Positions 51,373 to 59,973 of a stretch of 64,000 nt of DNA are shown here, piece after piece (position 1 is the stretch's first letter; every line of letters starts with the position of its first letter). The translations under genes and the position numbers were made by a program. Source of the DNA: Bin75 sp965223955 (GTDB lineage Bacteria; Nitrospirota; Nitrospiria; Nitrospirales; UBA8639); contig OZ245029.1 of assembly GCA_965223955.1 (NCBI GenBank), positions 248,001 to 312,000 on the forward strand. The letters run 5' to 3'. The notes below the pieces were generated by a model. The model worked only from the letters and a program-made list of their open reading frames with translations. It had not been told where the DNA came from and ran no database searches.

Positions 51373-51794
51373 CCTCTCCCTTGATGGGAGAGGATTAAGG
51401 TGAGGGTGATGAGCGCCCCATCAAAGGCACGAGACCTGCGGCAGCGCTCAACGGATGCCGAACGGGCGCTGTGGATGCGTCTGCGAAACCGCCAACTGGT
51501 AGGATACAAATTTCGCCGACAAGTGCCCATTGGCGAATATATCATCGACTTTGTTTACTTGGAAAGAAAAGTCGTCATTGAGGTGGATGGCGGTCACCAC
51601 CAAGAGCAAGCCCCGTACGACACTGATCGGACGACTTGGCTGGAGTCTCAAGGCTTCCAGGTATTGCGGTTCTGGAATCACGAAGTCCTGACTGATGCTG
51701 AGGCTGTACAGGAGGCGCTTCTTGTGGCCTTGCAGGGGAATTCACCTTCCTCTCACTCACCCTCACCCTGCCCTCTCCCGTCAAGGGAGAGGGT
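51373..51794. mobile_element. Candidate repeat-bounded DUF559 element in the ccm cluster
   Basis: Left end (51373-51409): CCTCTCCC-TTGAT-GGGAGAGG then AAGGTGAGGGTGA. Right end (51757-51794): TCACCCTCACCCT then CCCTCTCCC-GTCAA-GGGAGAGGG. The ends are inverted copies enclosing a single DUF559 gene, and they split the ccm cluster between the CcmE/D-like gene and ccmE. Confidence 0.6.
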
Positions 51795-51816
51795 GGAAAA
51801 TGTAAAAGGGGAATGA
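51409..51816 (+). CDS. DUF559 endonuclease-like protein
   Basis: A 135-residue protein of the DUF559/COG2852 group, related to Vsr-type PD-(D/E)XK nucleases. It contains STDAERALWMRLRNRQL, GYKFRRQVPIGEYIIDFVY with Asp47, and VIEVDGGHH with Glu58/Asp60, all in the expected order. The last 25 residues are encoded by the right-hand repeat. The start ATG adjoins the left repeat, so the whole gene is enclosed by inverted repeats. Codon-neighbour ccm genes on both sides show it is an insertion. The nuclease activity is inferred. Confidence 0.82.
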   Translation: MSAPSKARDLRQRSTDAERALWMRLRNRQLVGYKFRRQVPIGEYIIDFVYLERKVVIEVDGGHHQEQAPYDTDRTTWLESQGFQVLRFWNHEVLTDAEAVQEALLVALQGNSPSSHSPSPCPLPSRERVENVKGE

Positions 51817-52268
51817 TGCCTGGAAAGAAAAAGATCGGAATGATGGTCAGCTTCCTGTTGGTGGGCGGAGCCTTGGCTTACCTCGCCCTGGGGAATTTTG
51901 GGGAAAACGTGGTATACTTTTTTACCCCCTCTGAAGTGAAAGCCTTTTCCCCGGACTACTATCAGAAGAAAGTGCGCGTGGGTGGCATGGTCGTCGAAGG
52001 GAGCATGAATACGTATCCCGATCGACTGGGGTTGACCTTTCAGTTGACCGATGGCGAGGCTACGATTCCCGTGGCCTTTGAAGGCATCCCGCCGGACCTT
52101 TTTAAAGAAGGACAGGGCGCCGTGGTCGAAGGGTATTGGACCGGCCAACATCGATTCGAATCCAACATGATCATGGCCAAACATTCCGAAGACTACATGC
52201 CCATTGAATTGAAACGCGCGGGCGTCGAACTGCCCCGCAAGGATTTCATGAAATCGTTGGTGGAATAA
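51813..52268 (+). CDS. ccmE: Heme chaperone CcmE
   Basis: Periplasmic heme carrier, 151 residues. The N-terminal anchor (GMMVSFLLVGGALAYLALG) is followed by an OB-fold with VRVGGMVVEGSM and FQLTDGEATIPVAFEG. The heme-binding His124 lies in AKHSEDYMP with Tyr128 (HxxxY), as in the classical enzyme. The ATG overlaps the DUF559 stop. This is the functional CcmE, in contrast to the paralogue upstream. Confidence 0.94.
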   Translation: MMPGKKKIGMMVSFLLVGGALAYLALGNFGENVVYFFTPSEVKAFSPDYYQKKVRVGGMVVEGSMNTYPDRLGLTFQLTDGEATIPVAFEGIPPDLFKEGQGAVVEGYWTGQHRFESNMIMAKHSEDYMPIELKRAGVELPRKDFMKSLVE

Positions 52269-52302
52269 ATCCAAAACCACCGCGCCCCCTGAAAAGAATC
52301 TC

Positions 52303-54252
52303 ATGATTATTGAAATCGGACATTTTTCCGTTGTCATCGCTTTCGTGCTCTCCGTGTTCGGTCTTGTTTCGTCCGGTCTGGCGCTCCGGACGCGCAATAC
52401 GGACTGGGTCCGCGTCGGGCGCATGGCCTTGACGCTCATTTTCGTTCTCCTGGCCGTGGGTATGGCCGCGTTGATCTATTCGTTCCTCGCTCGTGACTTT
52501 TCCGTCAACTACGTCGCCGCCAATTCGAATTCACAACTCCCCTTGTTTTACACCATCGCCGCGGTCTGGGGCGGCCATGAAGGCTCCCTGCTGTTGTGGG
52601 TCTTTATTCTGTCTACGTTCAGTACGATTGCCGTCTGGCTCCATTGGCGAACCCAGCCGGCCATTATGCCGTACCTCATCGGCATGGAATGCCTCATCAT
52701 CATGGGGTTCCTTCTCCTGATTCTCTTTCTCTCGAGCCCCTTCGACCGGCTGATCCCCGCCCCGCCGGACGGCAAGGACTTGAACCCGTTACTCCAGGAC
52801 CCGGCCATGGTCTTGCACCCTCCGATGCTGTACATGGGCTACGTCGGATTTTCGATTCCTTTTTCCTTTGCCATGGCGGCGTTGTTCTCCGGCCGGCTGG
52901 GAGAAGAATGGATCAAAGTCACCCAACGGTGGACGATTTTCGCGTGGATATGCCTGACCGCGGGTATTCTCCTGGGCGGCTACTGGGCCTATTATGAATT
53001 GGGCTGGGGCGGTTACTGGGGATGGGACCCGGTGGAGAATGCCTCGTTTATGCCGTGGCTGGTCGGGACCGCCTTCCTGCATTCCGTGATGGTTCAGGAA
53101 AAGCGGAAGATGTTCAAGGTCTGGAACCTGTTCCTCATTATCGTCACGTTTTCGCTTTCGTTGATCGGCACGTTCCTGGTACGAAGCGGGGTCCTCACGT
53201 CGGTCCATACGTTTGCCACCGACCCGGAACGGGGGCTCTACATCCTGATTTTTGTAACCATGATCATCGGCCTTGCCTTTGGGTCCTTAATACTGAGAGC
53301 CCACAAACTGAAAAGCCCGATCGAAATGGATTCCATGGTTTCGCGGGAGTCCGTGTTTCTCTTCAATAATTTATTCTTCCTCGTGGCGGCGGCCACCGTC
53401 TTTCTCGGCACCCTGTATCCGCTCATGATCGAAACCTGGAAAGGGGCGAAGGTCACCGTGGGACCTCCATATTACAACACGGTGTTTATGCCGATCGCGC
53501 TCGGGCTCCTGTTTTTGATGGGGGTCGGTCCCTATATTCCGTGGCGCAAGGCATCCCACGCCAGTTTAAAGAAAAACTTTCTGGTCCCCGTCGGCGTTGG
53601 GGTCGTCTCCACCGTGGTGTTGTTCGCCCTGGGCATCCACAGTCTCTTTGCGTTGGCCGGCGCGTTCGTCGTGGGCTTTTCGGGCGCCGCCATCTTGATC
53701 GACGTCGGCAAAATTTCCTCGCTGTACGCTCGCAGGGAATCCGTCAACCTGCTGAAAGGTTTTCTGTCGGCTTTTACCGCCAATCAACGTCGCTACGCGG
53801 GTCTCGTGACCCACGTCGGCGTGCTGGTCCTGGTCATCGGCATTATTGCGTCGACCGTGTATCAAACGGAAAAAGTGGTCTCGCTACGCGTAGGGGATGA
53901 ATTCATCATCGAGAACTATCGGATGAAACTCGAACGGATTCATGACGTCCGTGGGAAAAACTGGAGCGCGCAGGAAGGCGTGTTTGAACTGTATGAAGGC
54001 GACGACCTGCTCACCACGTTACGCCCCCAGAAGCGCGTGTACGATGCGTCGCAGACCCCGACGACCGAATCCGCCATTTACGCAAAAAACATGGGGCATA
54101 TTTTTCTCACCATGCCTGACGTGTCCGCGGACGGCGTGGCGGTCGCCCGAGGCGTGATTAATCCCCTGATCCTGTGGGTGTGGGGCGGCGGCGGCATCAT
54201 GGGACTCGGGGTCTTGCTCAACATTTTCCGGCCACGAAAACATGATGAATGA
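52303..54252 (+). CDS. ccmF: Cytochrome c heme lyase subunit CcmF
   Basis: Large membrane subunit that attaches heme to apocytochrome c; 649 residues, about 14-15 helices. The WWD heme-handling region is GGYWGWDPVENASFMPWL (near 238-256). Heme-ligand histidines are found in VWGGHEGSLLLW, LHPPMLYMGYVG and THVGVLVLVIG. It has normal length, starts with ATG and lies 34 bases after ccmE. Confidence 0.95.
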   Translation: MIIEIGHFSVVIAFVLSVFGLVSSGLALRTRNTDWVRVGRMALTLIFVLLAVGMAALIYSFLARDFSVNYVAANSNSQLPLFYTIAAVWGGHEGSLLLWVFILSTFSTIAVWLHWRTQPAIMPYLIGMECLIIMGFLLLILFLSSPFDRLIPAPPDGKDLNPLLQDPAMVLHPPMLYMGYVGFSIPFSFAMAALFSGRLGEEWIKVTQRWTIFAWICLTAGILLGGYWAYYELGWGGYWGWDPVENASFMPWLVGTAFLHSVMVQEKRKMFKVWNLFLIIVTFSLSLIGTFLVRSGVLTSVHTFATDPERGLYILIFVTMIIGLAFGSLILRAHKLKSPIEMDSMVSRESVFLFNNLFFLVAAATVFLGTLYPLMIETWKGAKVTVGPPYYNTVFMPIALGLLFLMGVGPYIPWRKASHASLKKNFLVPVGVGVVSTVVLFALGIHSLFALAGAFVVGFSGAAILIDVGKISSLYARRESVNLLKGFLSAFTANQRRYAGLVTHVGVLVLVIGIIASTVYQTEKVVSLRVGDEFIIENYRMKLERIHDVRGKNWSAQEGVFELYEGDDLLTTLRPQKRVYDASQTPTTESAIYAKNMGHIFLTMPDVSADGVAVARGVINPLILWVWGGGGIMGLGVLLNIFRPRKHDE

Positions 54253-54258
54253 TTCTCC

Positions 54259-54375
54259 TTTATTCCTCCCCTTTGCCTGCCCTGAGCGTAACCGAAGGGT
54301 AAGGGGAGGCCAGGTGGGGTAGAGGACATGACTGGACCTTCTACCTCCCCTCACCCCTCCTTACAAAGGAGGGGA
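54259..54375. repeat. CTCCCCTTTGC composite repeat
   Basis: CTCCCCTTTGCCTGCCCTGA and its partner TAAGGGGAGG, then CTACCTCCCCTCACCCCTCC. Same family as 16692-16855 and 20083-20176. It lies between ccmF and ccmG. Confidence 0.65.
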
Positions 54376-54404
54376 ATTTTTGTGCTTAACCTTGTCGTCG
54401 TCTC

Positions 54405-55028
54405 ATGACTCGTACCACGCAGACCACCATTCTCGTCGTGCTCTTCGCCCTGCTCGCGTTGTTTTACCAGGGGCTGTGGGGCGATCCACGGCATATCCCG
54501 ACGGTCCTGGTGAACACCCGCGCTCCCGTGTTCGAGGGCCCCAACGTGGAATCCGGCGAACCATTGTCCTCCGAACGGTACAAAGGTAAAGTCATCGTCG
54601 TAAACTTCTGGGCCTCCTGGTGTCAGGAATGTAAGGTCGAGCACGAGAACCTGCTCAGACTGTACGATGAGTTTAAAGATCACCCCGAATTTGTGATGCT
54701 GGGGATCAACTACCAGGACGAGATACCCAAGGCGCGTGCGTATTTACAGCGCTACGGGTCAAGTTTTCCGCACATGCAAGACGTCAAAGGCGCGTTAGCC
54801 ATCGATTTCGGCGTCTACGGAGTGCCGGAAACGTTTGTTATCGACAAAGAAGGAGTCATTCGCCATAAATGGATCGGCCCAATCGTGGACAATGTCTATA
54901 CCAATCTGACACAAAACGTTCTGACCCCATTATTGCAAAGGGCGGACACCCATTCGCTCCGCTCAGGGCAGGCTCCGGTCCGCCCCTACGACCCCACCCT
55001 TCGACAGGGCTCAGGGCAGGCGATCTGA
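54405..55028 (+). CDS. ccmG: Thiol-disulfide oxidoreductase CcmG (DsbE)
   Basis: Membrane-anchored periplasmic thioredoxin that reduces apocytochrome cysteines; 207 residues. After an N-terminal helix (TILVVLFALLALFYQGLWG) the redox motif is FWASWCQEC (Cys73/Cys76), with the cis-Pro block VYGVPETFVIDKEG. The usual GVXGXPETF signature identifies CcmG. The last 28 residues (ADTHSLRSGQAPVRPYD...) come from a GCTCAGGGCAGG repeat, not from the family. It abuts ccmH. Confidence 0.92.
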   Translation: MTRTTQTTILVVLFALLALFYQGLWGDPRHIPTVLVNTRAPVFEGPNVESGEPLSSERYKGKVIVVNFWASWCQECKVEHENLLRLYDEFKDHPEFVMLGINYQDEIPKARAYLQRYGSSFPHMQDVKGALAIDFGVYGVPETFVIDKEGVIRHKWIGPIVDNVYTNLTQNVLTPLLQRADTHSLRSGQAPVRPYDPTLRQGSGQAI

Positions 55029-55493
55029 ATGTTTCGTCTTGTCCCCATCCTGATCGTTCTGTGTTTCGTCTCCCCCACCGCGGCCACGGCCAAAGTCGTG
55101 GATGAATCGGAGATCGATCAACAGGTGCGCGATATTGCCAAAACGCTTCGATGCGCCGTGTGCCAGACCGAAAATATTTGGGAATCGGGCGCGCCCTTGG
55201 CCCATCAGATGCGGGAAGCCATTCGAGAACGCGTGATGCAAGGCCAATCCGCCGAGGAAATCCATGCGTACTTTTACAGCCGCTACGGCAATTACATCAT
55301 GATGGAACCACCGAAACAGGGCCTCAATTGGCTGATCTGGTTGGCCCCGTTTCTTTTGCTGTTCGGCGGTGGAGCCCTGCTATGGAGAGAAGTCAAAGGA
55401 TGGGTAACGAAAACCCCCGCGCCTCAGCCGCCTCCCACACTCGATGCAGCATCCCGACGCCGAATCGAACGGGAATTGCACCAGAATAAATGA
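55029..55493 (+). CDS. ccmH: Cytochrome c maturation protein CcmH
   Basis: Thiol protein of the heme-ligation module; 154 residues. A signal peptide (LVPILIVLCFVSPTAATA) is followed by the redox motif LRCAVCQTENI (Cys42/Cys45) and the CcmH-typical ESGAPLAHQMREAIRERVMQ and YGNYIMMEPP. A TM helix (LIWLAPFLLLFGGGALLW) and a short cytoplasmic tail finish it. It starts directly after the ccmG stop. Foreign genes separate it from ccmI. Confidence 0.94.
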   Translation: MFRLVPILIVLCFVSPTAATAKVVDESEIDQQVRDIAKTLRCAVCQTENIWESGAPLAHQMREAIRERVMQGQSAEEIHAYFYSRYGNYIMMEPPKQGLNWLIWLAPFLLLFGGGALLWREVKGWVTKTPAPQPPPTLDAASRRRIERELHQNK

Positions 55494-55552
55494 AGATAAG
55501 CTATCAGCAAGCTGTTGCGTGTCCTAAACCGCATCAGCAATGAGGAAATCGT

Positions 55553-55966
55553 ATGTCTGAGTCTATAAAATTTGAGCCTATAGAATATAAGGTTTTGAAT
55601 GCTCGGCAAAAGGAGAATTTCAATTTCCAAAAAATTGCCTCAACGTTAGCCGATTATGGTTTTAATTGCATACGCTTAAGCGACGATTGGCAAGGAGCTG
55701 ATTTCATCGCTTGTCACATTGATGGGAACACGTTTGTGAAAATTCAACTCAAGACACGCCTACATTTTGCAAAAAAATACGAGGGCAAAGATATTTACAT
55801 TGCGTTTAGAGAAAAACGGAAATGCTATATATACCCGCATGATGAACTTCTAGAGAAGTTTCGTGATAACTTGAAGGGTACAAAATCGTGGGATGACGAC
55901 GGGGCTTACAGTTGGGATCATATTCCAAAAAACTCAGAGAAACTTATGGCCCAATATGCGAAATGA
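55553..55966 (+). CDS. AT-rich small protein, possible PD-(D/E)XK fold
   Basis: A 137-residue protein in noticeably AT-rich DNA, unlike the flanking ccm genes. The segment DDWQGADFIACHIDGNTFVK followed by IQLKTR resembles a nuclease core: Asp50 after a strand, then a QxK (Gln65, Lys67) in the next strand. An N-terminal helix NFQKIASTLADYGF precedes it. I cannot assign a named family. Its position between ccmH and a HicAB module, and its composition, suggest acquisition by transfer. Confidence 0.6.
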   Translation: MSESIKFEPIEYKVLNARQKENFNFQKIASTLADYGFNCIRLSDDWQGADFIACHIDGNTFVKIQLKTRLHFAKKYEGKDIYIAFREKRKCYIYPHDELLEKFRDNLKGTKSWDDDGAYSWDHIPKNSEKLMAQYAK

Positions 55967-56010
55967 AACTGCTAACTCTGACGGCTATTGAGGCTTCCCG
56001 CGTGCGGTTT

Positions 56011-56394
56011 CTATCCGCCCATTTGCGCAATGCGCCGCGTCATCCATTCCACGTAGGCCGTCCGGGTCATGCCGCGCCTTCGCGCTTCGCTGGCGATGAA
56101 GGCGGCCACGCCCTCATCCAGCAGCATGTTGGCGCGCACACTCCGGCCCGAGAGACGGAGCAGCGGGACGGACACCAGAAGACACCCGTCGGGGGGTTCC
56201 ACTTGTTCGAGCGCACTGGGCGGCGTGATCATCTCCCCCTCTTTCTCTGCCTCTACCACGTAATCACGAAGCGCTTCCTCGGCGTTTACCAGCGCTTCAT
56301 CCAGGGTTTTCCCCATGGCAACGATGCCAGGCAGGTCGGGAAACGTCGCGCCATAGGCGCCTTTTTTGCCATCGATCACTGCGGGATACCTCAT
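56011..56394 (-). CDS. hicB: HicB-family antitoxin
   Basis: Antitoxin of 127 residues. The N-terminal HicB fold (RYPAVIDGKKGAYGATFPDL, then AMGKTLDEALVNAEEALRDY) degenerates from RNase H and binds the toxin. The C-terminal RRGMTRTAYVEWMTRRIAQM is a ribbon-helix-helix-like DNA-binding tail, used for self-repression. The toxin gene lies 24 bases upstream on the same strand. The module is inserted, in antisense orientation, between ccmH and ccmI. Confidence 0.9.
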   Translation of the reverse strand: MRYPAVIDGKKGAYGATFPDLPGIVAMGKTLDEALVNAEEALRDYVVEAEKEGEMITPPSALEQVEPPDGCLLVSVPLLRLSGRSVRANMLLDEGVAAFIASEARRRGMTRTAYVEWMTRRIAQMGG

Positions 56395-56418
56395 GATGTT
56401 CCTCTCCTTTCCGGGTGG

Positions 56419-56613
56419 CTATTCAGGCCACCCCGCTTTCCTGGCAATGGATCGGGCAACACCCGGCGTCACCGTTTTGTGTCTGGGCAGGGTAATAATG
56501 CCCTTGATGTGGGGATGCCGGTAAATGTCATGACCGGAGCCGTGGCGCGTCAGATACCACCTGTCCTGTTCCAGCCTGTGTTTGATCCTCTCAGTTTTCG
56601 TTTCCATGTGCAT
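56419..56613 (-). CDS. hicA: HicA-family mRNA interferase toxin
   Basis: A 64-residue dsRBD-like toxin. The catalytic His lies in RHGSGHDIYRHP, followed by the basic LPRHKTVTPGVARSIARKAG. The length is normal. Two upstream ATGs are near (MHMETKTERI), so the exact start may be two codons later. It is paired with hicB. Confidence 0.9.
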   Translation of the reverse strand: MHMETKTERIKHRLEQDRWYLTRHGSGHDIYRHPHIKGIITLPRHKTVTPGVARSIARKAGWPE

Positions 56614-56721
56614 ATATATACACGATCAGGAAAAAGATTCAATGTTTTTGAGGGCGGACCTTTCACCAAAATGATCTTCTGTTAGCCGTTCCACGCGCCA
56701 CACGTTTTTTGGAAACACTTC

Positions 56722-57642
56722 ATGTCGACCATCTTTTTCATTGTCTGTCTCACGATCCTCATCGGGGTGATTGCCGGGATTTCTTCTCCTTTTTGGCGGA
56801 AGGACCCTACGGCGTCCCAACTGATCAGCCAGGAAGCCGAGGAGGACCAGGAACGGGCCGATCTTTCCGTCGAACGGGAGGTCCTCCTCCAGTCACTCCA
56901 GGAACTCGACATCGAATTGGCACAAGGCCGGTTGGAACAGGAAGACTATGAGCGCTTGAAAGCCACCGACGAGCAGCGCCTGCTGGGCGTCATGGATCGA
57001 CTCGAAGTTCTTACCGCTACCGGCCGCTTACCATTGTCCTCTGAGCAACCCAGGCAACGGGGGAGTGCCTGGGGATCGGCGATTGCGGTCAGCCTGGTGG
57101 TGGTCATCTTCTCGATCGGGACCTACAGCTTTCTGCAATGGCGTACCATCAACCGGCTCGTGGGCATCCAAACCGACAGGGCCGCCCAACTGCCCGATCC
57201 GCGAGAAATGGTCGCGCGGTTGGAAGCCAGGCTCAGAGAGAACCCCGATGACGTGCAAGGCCAGATGCTGGCCGGTCGTTCCTATATGGCCCTGGACCGT
57301 GTCGATGATGCGAAAAAAGCTTACGAGAAGGTACTGGGACTGGACCCCCGCAATCATGAAGCGCATTACAACATGGGCGTCATCATGATCGAAGAACGAA
57401 AATTCGACGACCCCAAACTCTTTGAAGCCGCGCTCAAGCATTTTGAAGTCGTGTTGATCGATCGTCCCAACGAACCCGGGGTGAATTGGTATAAGGGGTT
57501 GGCCCTCTGGTATTTGAAGCGGTATCGGGAAACCGAAGAATTTTGGGCCACCACCTACAACAACCTCGATCCCGGCAGCACGGACGCCGAATTCGTCAAA
57601 CAAGCCCTCGCCAAATTGCGCGACGGGGAGACTCCGTTTTAA
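56722..57642 (+). CDS. ccmI: Cytochrome c maturation TPR protein CcmI
   Basis: Apocytochrome chaperone of the heme-ligation module; 306 residues. Two TM helices (TIFFIVCLTILIGVIAGISS and GSAIAVSLVVVIFSIGTYSF) bracket a cytoplasmic leucine-zipper-like loop (VEREVLLQSLQELDIELAQG). The periplasmic part has TPR units (VQGQMLAGRSYMALDRVDDA; HEAHYNMGVIMIEERKFDD). It ends the ccm cluster and is separated from ccmH by about 1.2 kb of inserted genes. Confidence 0.9.
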   Translation: MSTIFFIVCLTILIGVIAGISSPFWRKDPTASQLISQEAEEDQERADLSVEREVLLQSLQELDIELAQGRLEQEDYERLKATDEQRLLGVMDRLEVLTATGRLPLSSEQPRQRGSAWGSAIAVSLVVVIFSIGTYSFLQWRTINRLVGIQTDRAAQLPDPREMVARLEARLRENPDDVQGQMLAGRSYMALDRVDDAKKAYEKVLGLDPRNHEAHYNMGVIMIEERKFDDPKLFEAALKHFEVVLIDRPNEPGVNWYKGLALWYLKRYRETEEFWATTYNNLDPGSTDAEFVKQALAKLRDGETPF

Positions 57643-57657
57643 GTCTTGCCGATAAAA

Positions 57658-57691
57658 GACAACCCCCTCAATCCCCCTTATCAGGGGGACT
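57658..57691. repeat. CCCCCTTATCAGGGGG repeat, short variant
   Basis: AACCCCCTCAATCCCCCTTA followed by TCAGGGGGAC, related to the half at 4672-4710. It lies between ccmI and the first insertion sequence and may end the ccm transcript. Confidence 0.7.
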
Positions 57692-57718
57692 TCATGCAAC
57701 GAAACAGACAGTCGAAAT

Positions 57719-58798
57719 GGGAATAAATGCCAAAAAGAGTTGGTTTCTATCGAGGGCAAAGATAGACATACCATTGCAAATAGGCATTCCGATGGGGCCG
57801 TACGAGCCCGCGGTGTTGCCGATACTTGTGTTTGAGTCGGGCGAAATATCCCTCTAAGGCGTTGGTGGATTTCGGGATCACGGGATCGTCGAGATAGTGA
57901 AACATGTTTGGCAAGGCGGCGAGTAACATACTCCGGGCACGTTTGAGATCGCTGAAAACGCGCCCTCGTTCGGCCTGGCGTGCCAGGCGCTGCCCGTACC
58001 GTGCCTCCCAGGCCTGCACCTGAGCGATGAACTGATCCCGCTCGGCCACGGTGCGGATCGCCATGACGTGGCGAAACAAGGCGCGCAGGTGCCGGGCGTC
58101 TGGACGTTTGGGCGACTGGCGACACCAACTGAGGCCTTGCCGTTGGATGTGGACCAGACAGCGTTGAATGACGATCGTCGGCCACACTTGGCGCAAGATC
58201 CGGAGCAAGTGCAGGTTGCCATCGACGGTCGCACTGCAAGGCGTTAACCCGTGGTGGGCCAGCGTGGTGCAAAACGGCTGCAAATGCGCAGGGCCCTCCG
58301 CCATTTCGGGGGCCGCATACACCACGGCGAAGCGGGCCGCATCCATCACCGCAAAGACGCCTTTCCGGCGATCCAGAAAGGTGCCATCGAGGATCAGATG
58401 GCGGGCCGCCGAGAACTCGCCCGCCAGGGGAGGTGGCTGTTGCAATCAATGCGCAATGATTCGATGAAGCGTCCGCGGGCTGTAGCCACTGTGGGCGGCC
58501 AGTTGGCGGACGGTGTAGCCCTCCATAATCCAGCGTTTGAACCATACCCGTCGCTGCTGGTAGCGGTTGGCCGGATTGCGCCATATGAAGGTGCGCGCAC
58601 ATTGGCGACAATGCCAGCGTTGTTTGCCTTGTCGGTTGATGCCATAGCGCTGCACCTCCTTCGAGCCACACTGCGGACAGGGCTTTTTTGCTCATCCCAG
58701 CCTCACTTTGTTGAACGCCTTCAATACAAATAGCGGTAACTTACCGTCATCCAACAACTTTCTTCCATTATCCCCAACTCTTTTTGGCATTTATTCCC
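57719..58798. mobile_element. Insertion sequence, 1080 bp, IS256-superfamily type
   Basis: Ends are a perfect 25-base inverted repeat: 57719-57743 starting GGGAATAAATGCC and 58774-58798 ending GGCATTTATTCCC. The flanks share the five bases GAAAT on both sides, a target-site duplication. The element carries one transposase gene on the minus strand. Both ends look intact, so insertion is fairly recent. The family name is tentative. Confidence 0.88.
57747..58695 (-). pseudogene. IS transposase (IS1249-like), disrupted
   Basis: The product has a zinc ribbon (CPQCGSKEV...HCRQC), a helix-turn-helix (GYTVRQLAAHSGYSPRTLHR), then a DDE core with LDGTFLDRRKG, CSATVDGN and STNALEGYFARLKH. Two lesions are seen. 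The ATG at 58695 reads MSKKA, but the zinc-ribbon frame needs five rather than six A in the run after AGC. An in-frame TGA at 58446-58448 replaces what is probably Trp (IIAH*LQQPPP). The frameshift run could be programmed, but with the stop the gene is most likely dead. Confidence 0.75.
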
Positions 58799-58832
58799 GA
58801 AATGACGACGAACATGATCCCCCACCCCCCTG

Positions 58833-59783
58833 CTAAGTGTTGTGTCCCGTGAGATTCTGTAACAAGTGCAAAGGGGCCTGATAGTTGAGGCACCTTAACC
58901 GGGTGCGATTGTAATTGTCCACCACCCGTGTGATAAAGGCGTTCCGCTCGGCGTGACTCCGAAACCGATTGCTGCAATGGGCCCGGAGCGGGGGCTGGCT
59001 CTGTAACGCGTCACTCAGCCGCCGGTTAAAGCGTTCCACCATGCCATTGGTCTGCGGATGATAGGGCCGGATCAGGCGATGAGTGATCCCATGCGCCCGG
59101 CACACGTGAGCCAGGCGATGCGTGCCGCTCGGCTGGCCCGCCGGTTTGCCTTGCTTGTGCACGGCAAACCGATCGGTAAACGCGCCATCATTATCGGTCA
59201 AGATGGTGTGCACTTTGTGCGGAAACGCGGCCAGGAATTCTTCGACGGCCTGCGTCACCGTGGCGGCCGTCCGCCGGGCCAGCACCTTGACCCAGACATA
59301 GCGGGTGGCGCGGTCAATGGCCACGAACACATAACTGGGTTGCTTCTGTCATTTGCTTAACACTTTCAGATCCAGATGAATGTAGCCGCAGGGGGTGGCC
59401 GCGAACCGCCCCACCGGCGGCGCGTCGGGGGAGGCGGGGGGCAACCGCGCGACGCCCAGCCGCACCAAGCAGCGATGGATCGCGCTCCGACTTAAGGGGG
59501 TCGCACTACAGCGGTTCATGACCTCCGTGACATCGTCGAGGGACAACCGCAATTGGGTGCGCAATTCGGCGATAAGGGCTTCCTGCTCGGGGGAGGTACT
59601 GGCATGGAGCTGGTGGCGGACATGGGAGCCATCGTGGACCCGGCCGGCGCGCTTCCATTTATAGATGGTGGTCACAGCGACCCCGAGTTCCCGGGCCAAG
59701 GTCGCGGCGCTTTTGGGGGCGGTCTGGATGTAGCGACGGGTGGCGGGGGTGGTGCGAGCTAACTTATGTAATTTAATGTCCAT
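58833..59783 (-). pseudogene. IS481-family transposase with an in-frame stop
   Basis: The N-terminal half has a helix-turn-helix (SAATLARELGVAVTTIYKW) and linker; the C-terminal half is an rve/DDE integrase core. All three acidic residues are seen: Asp in GYIHLDLKVL, Asp in TILTDNDGAF and Glu in HPQTNGMVERFNRR. A TGA at 59349-59351 interrupts the same frame between LKVLSK and QKQPSYVFV. The ATG at 59783 follows GGAGG. The stop codon at 58833 lies in the target duplication, so the last codons depend on the insertion site. Confidence 0.8.
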
Positions 59784-59859
59784 GGGGCCTCCGTTGGTGG
59801 ACATAGTCGATGCCACGCATGATAGCAGAAGAGTCTAGGGAATCACACGGGACAGTACA
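58838..59859. mobile_element. Insertion sequence, about 1022 bp, IS481 family
   Basis: Terminal repeats TGTTGTGTCCCGTGAGATTC (58838-58857) and, inverted, TGTACTGTCCCGTGTGATTC (59840-59859) match at 17 of 20 bases. The six bases GCTAAG flank both sides (58832-58837 and 59860-59865) as a target duplication. It lies 39 bases from the other insertion sequence. Confidence 0.85.
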
Positions 59860-59924
59860 GCTAAGGAGAACCGGAAGAGCAAAACTCAGGGTGACACCCC
59901 CGGGAAACCCAAGCCACCGGCCCA

Positions 59925-59967
59925 CCCCCCTGATAAGGGGGGCCAGGGGGGGGTTATCTCTTACGAC
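59925..59967. repeat. CCCCCTGATAAGGGGG repeat, left flank of DUF559 gene
   Basis: The CCCCCCTGATAAGGGGGG palindrome, then GCCAGGGGGG and ATCTCTTACGACA. The right flank (60364-60407) is a direct copy, and 4616-4659 is a solo copy in reverse. Confidence 0.85.
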
Positions 59968-59973
59968 AAAACC

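Noticed and set aside
57028..57746. Extension of the IS transposase frame into ccmI
   Set aside because: The frame passes through the IS end and antisense to ccmI; the part beyond the inverted repeat is not transposase.
58446..59351. Selenocysteine or recoded TGA in both transposases
   Set aside because: No stem-loop or partner genes are visible, and the first site fits a Trp-to-stop change. Decay is simpler.
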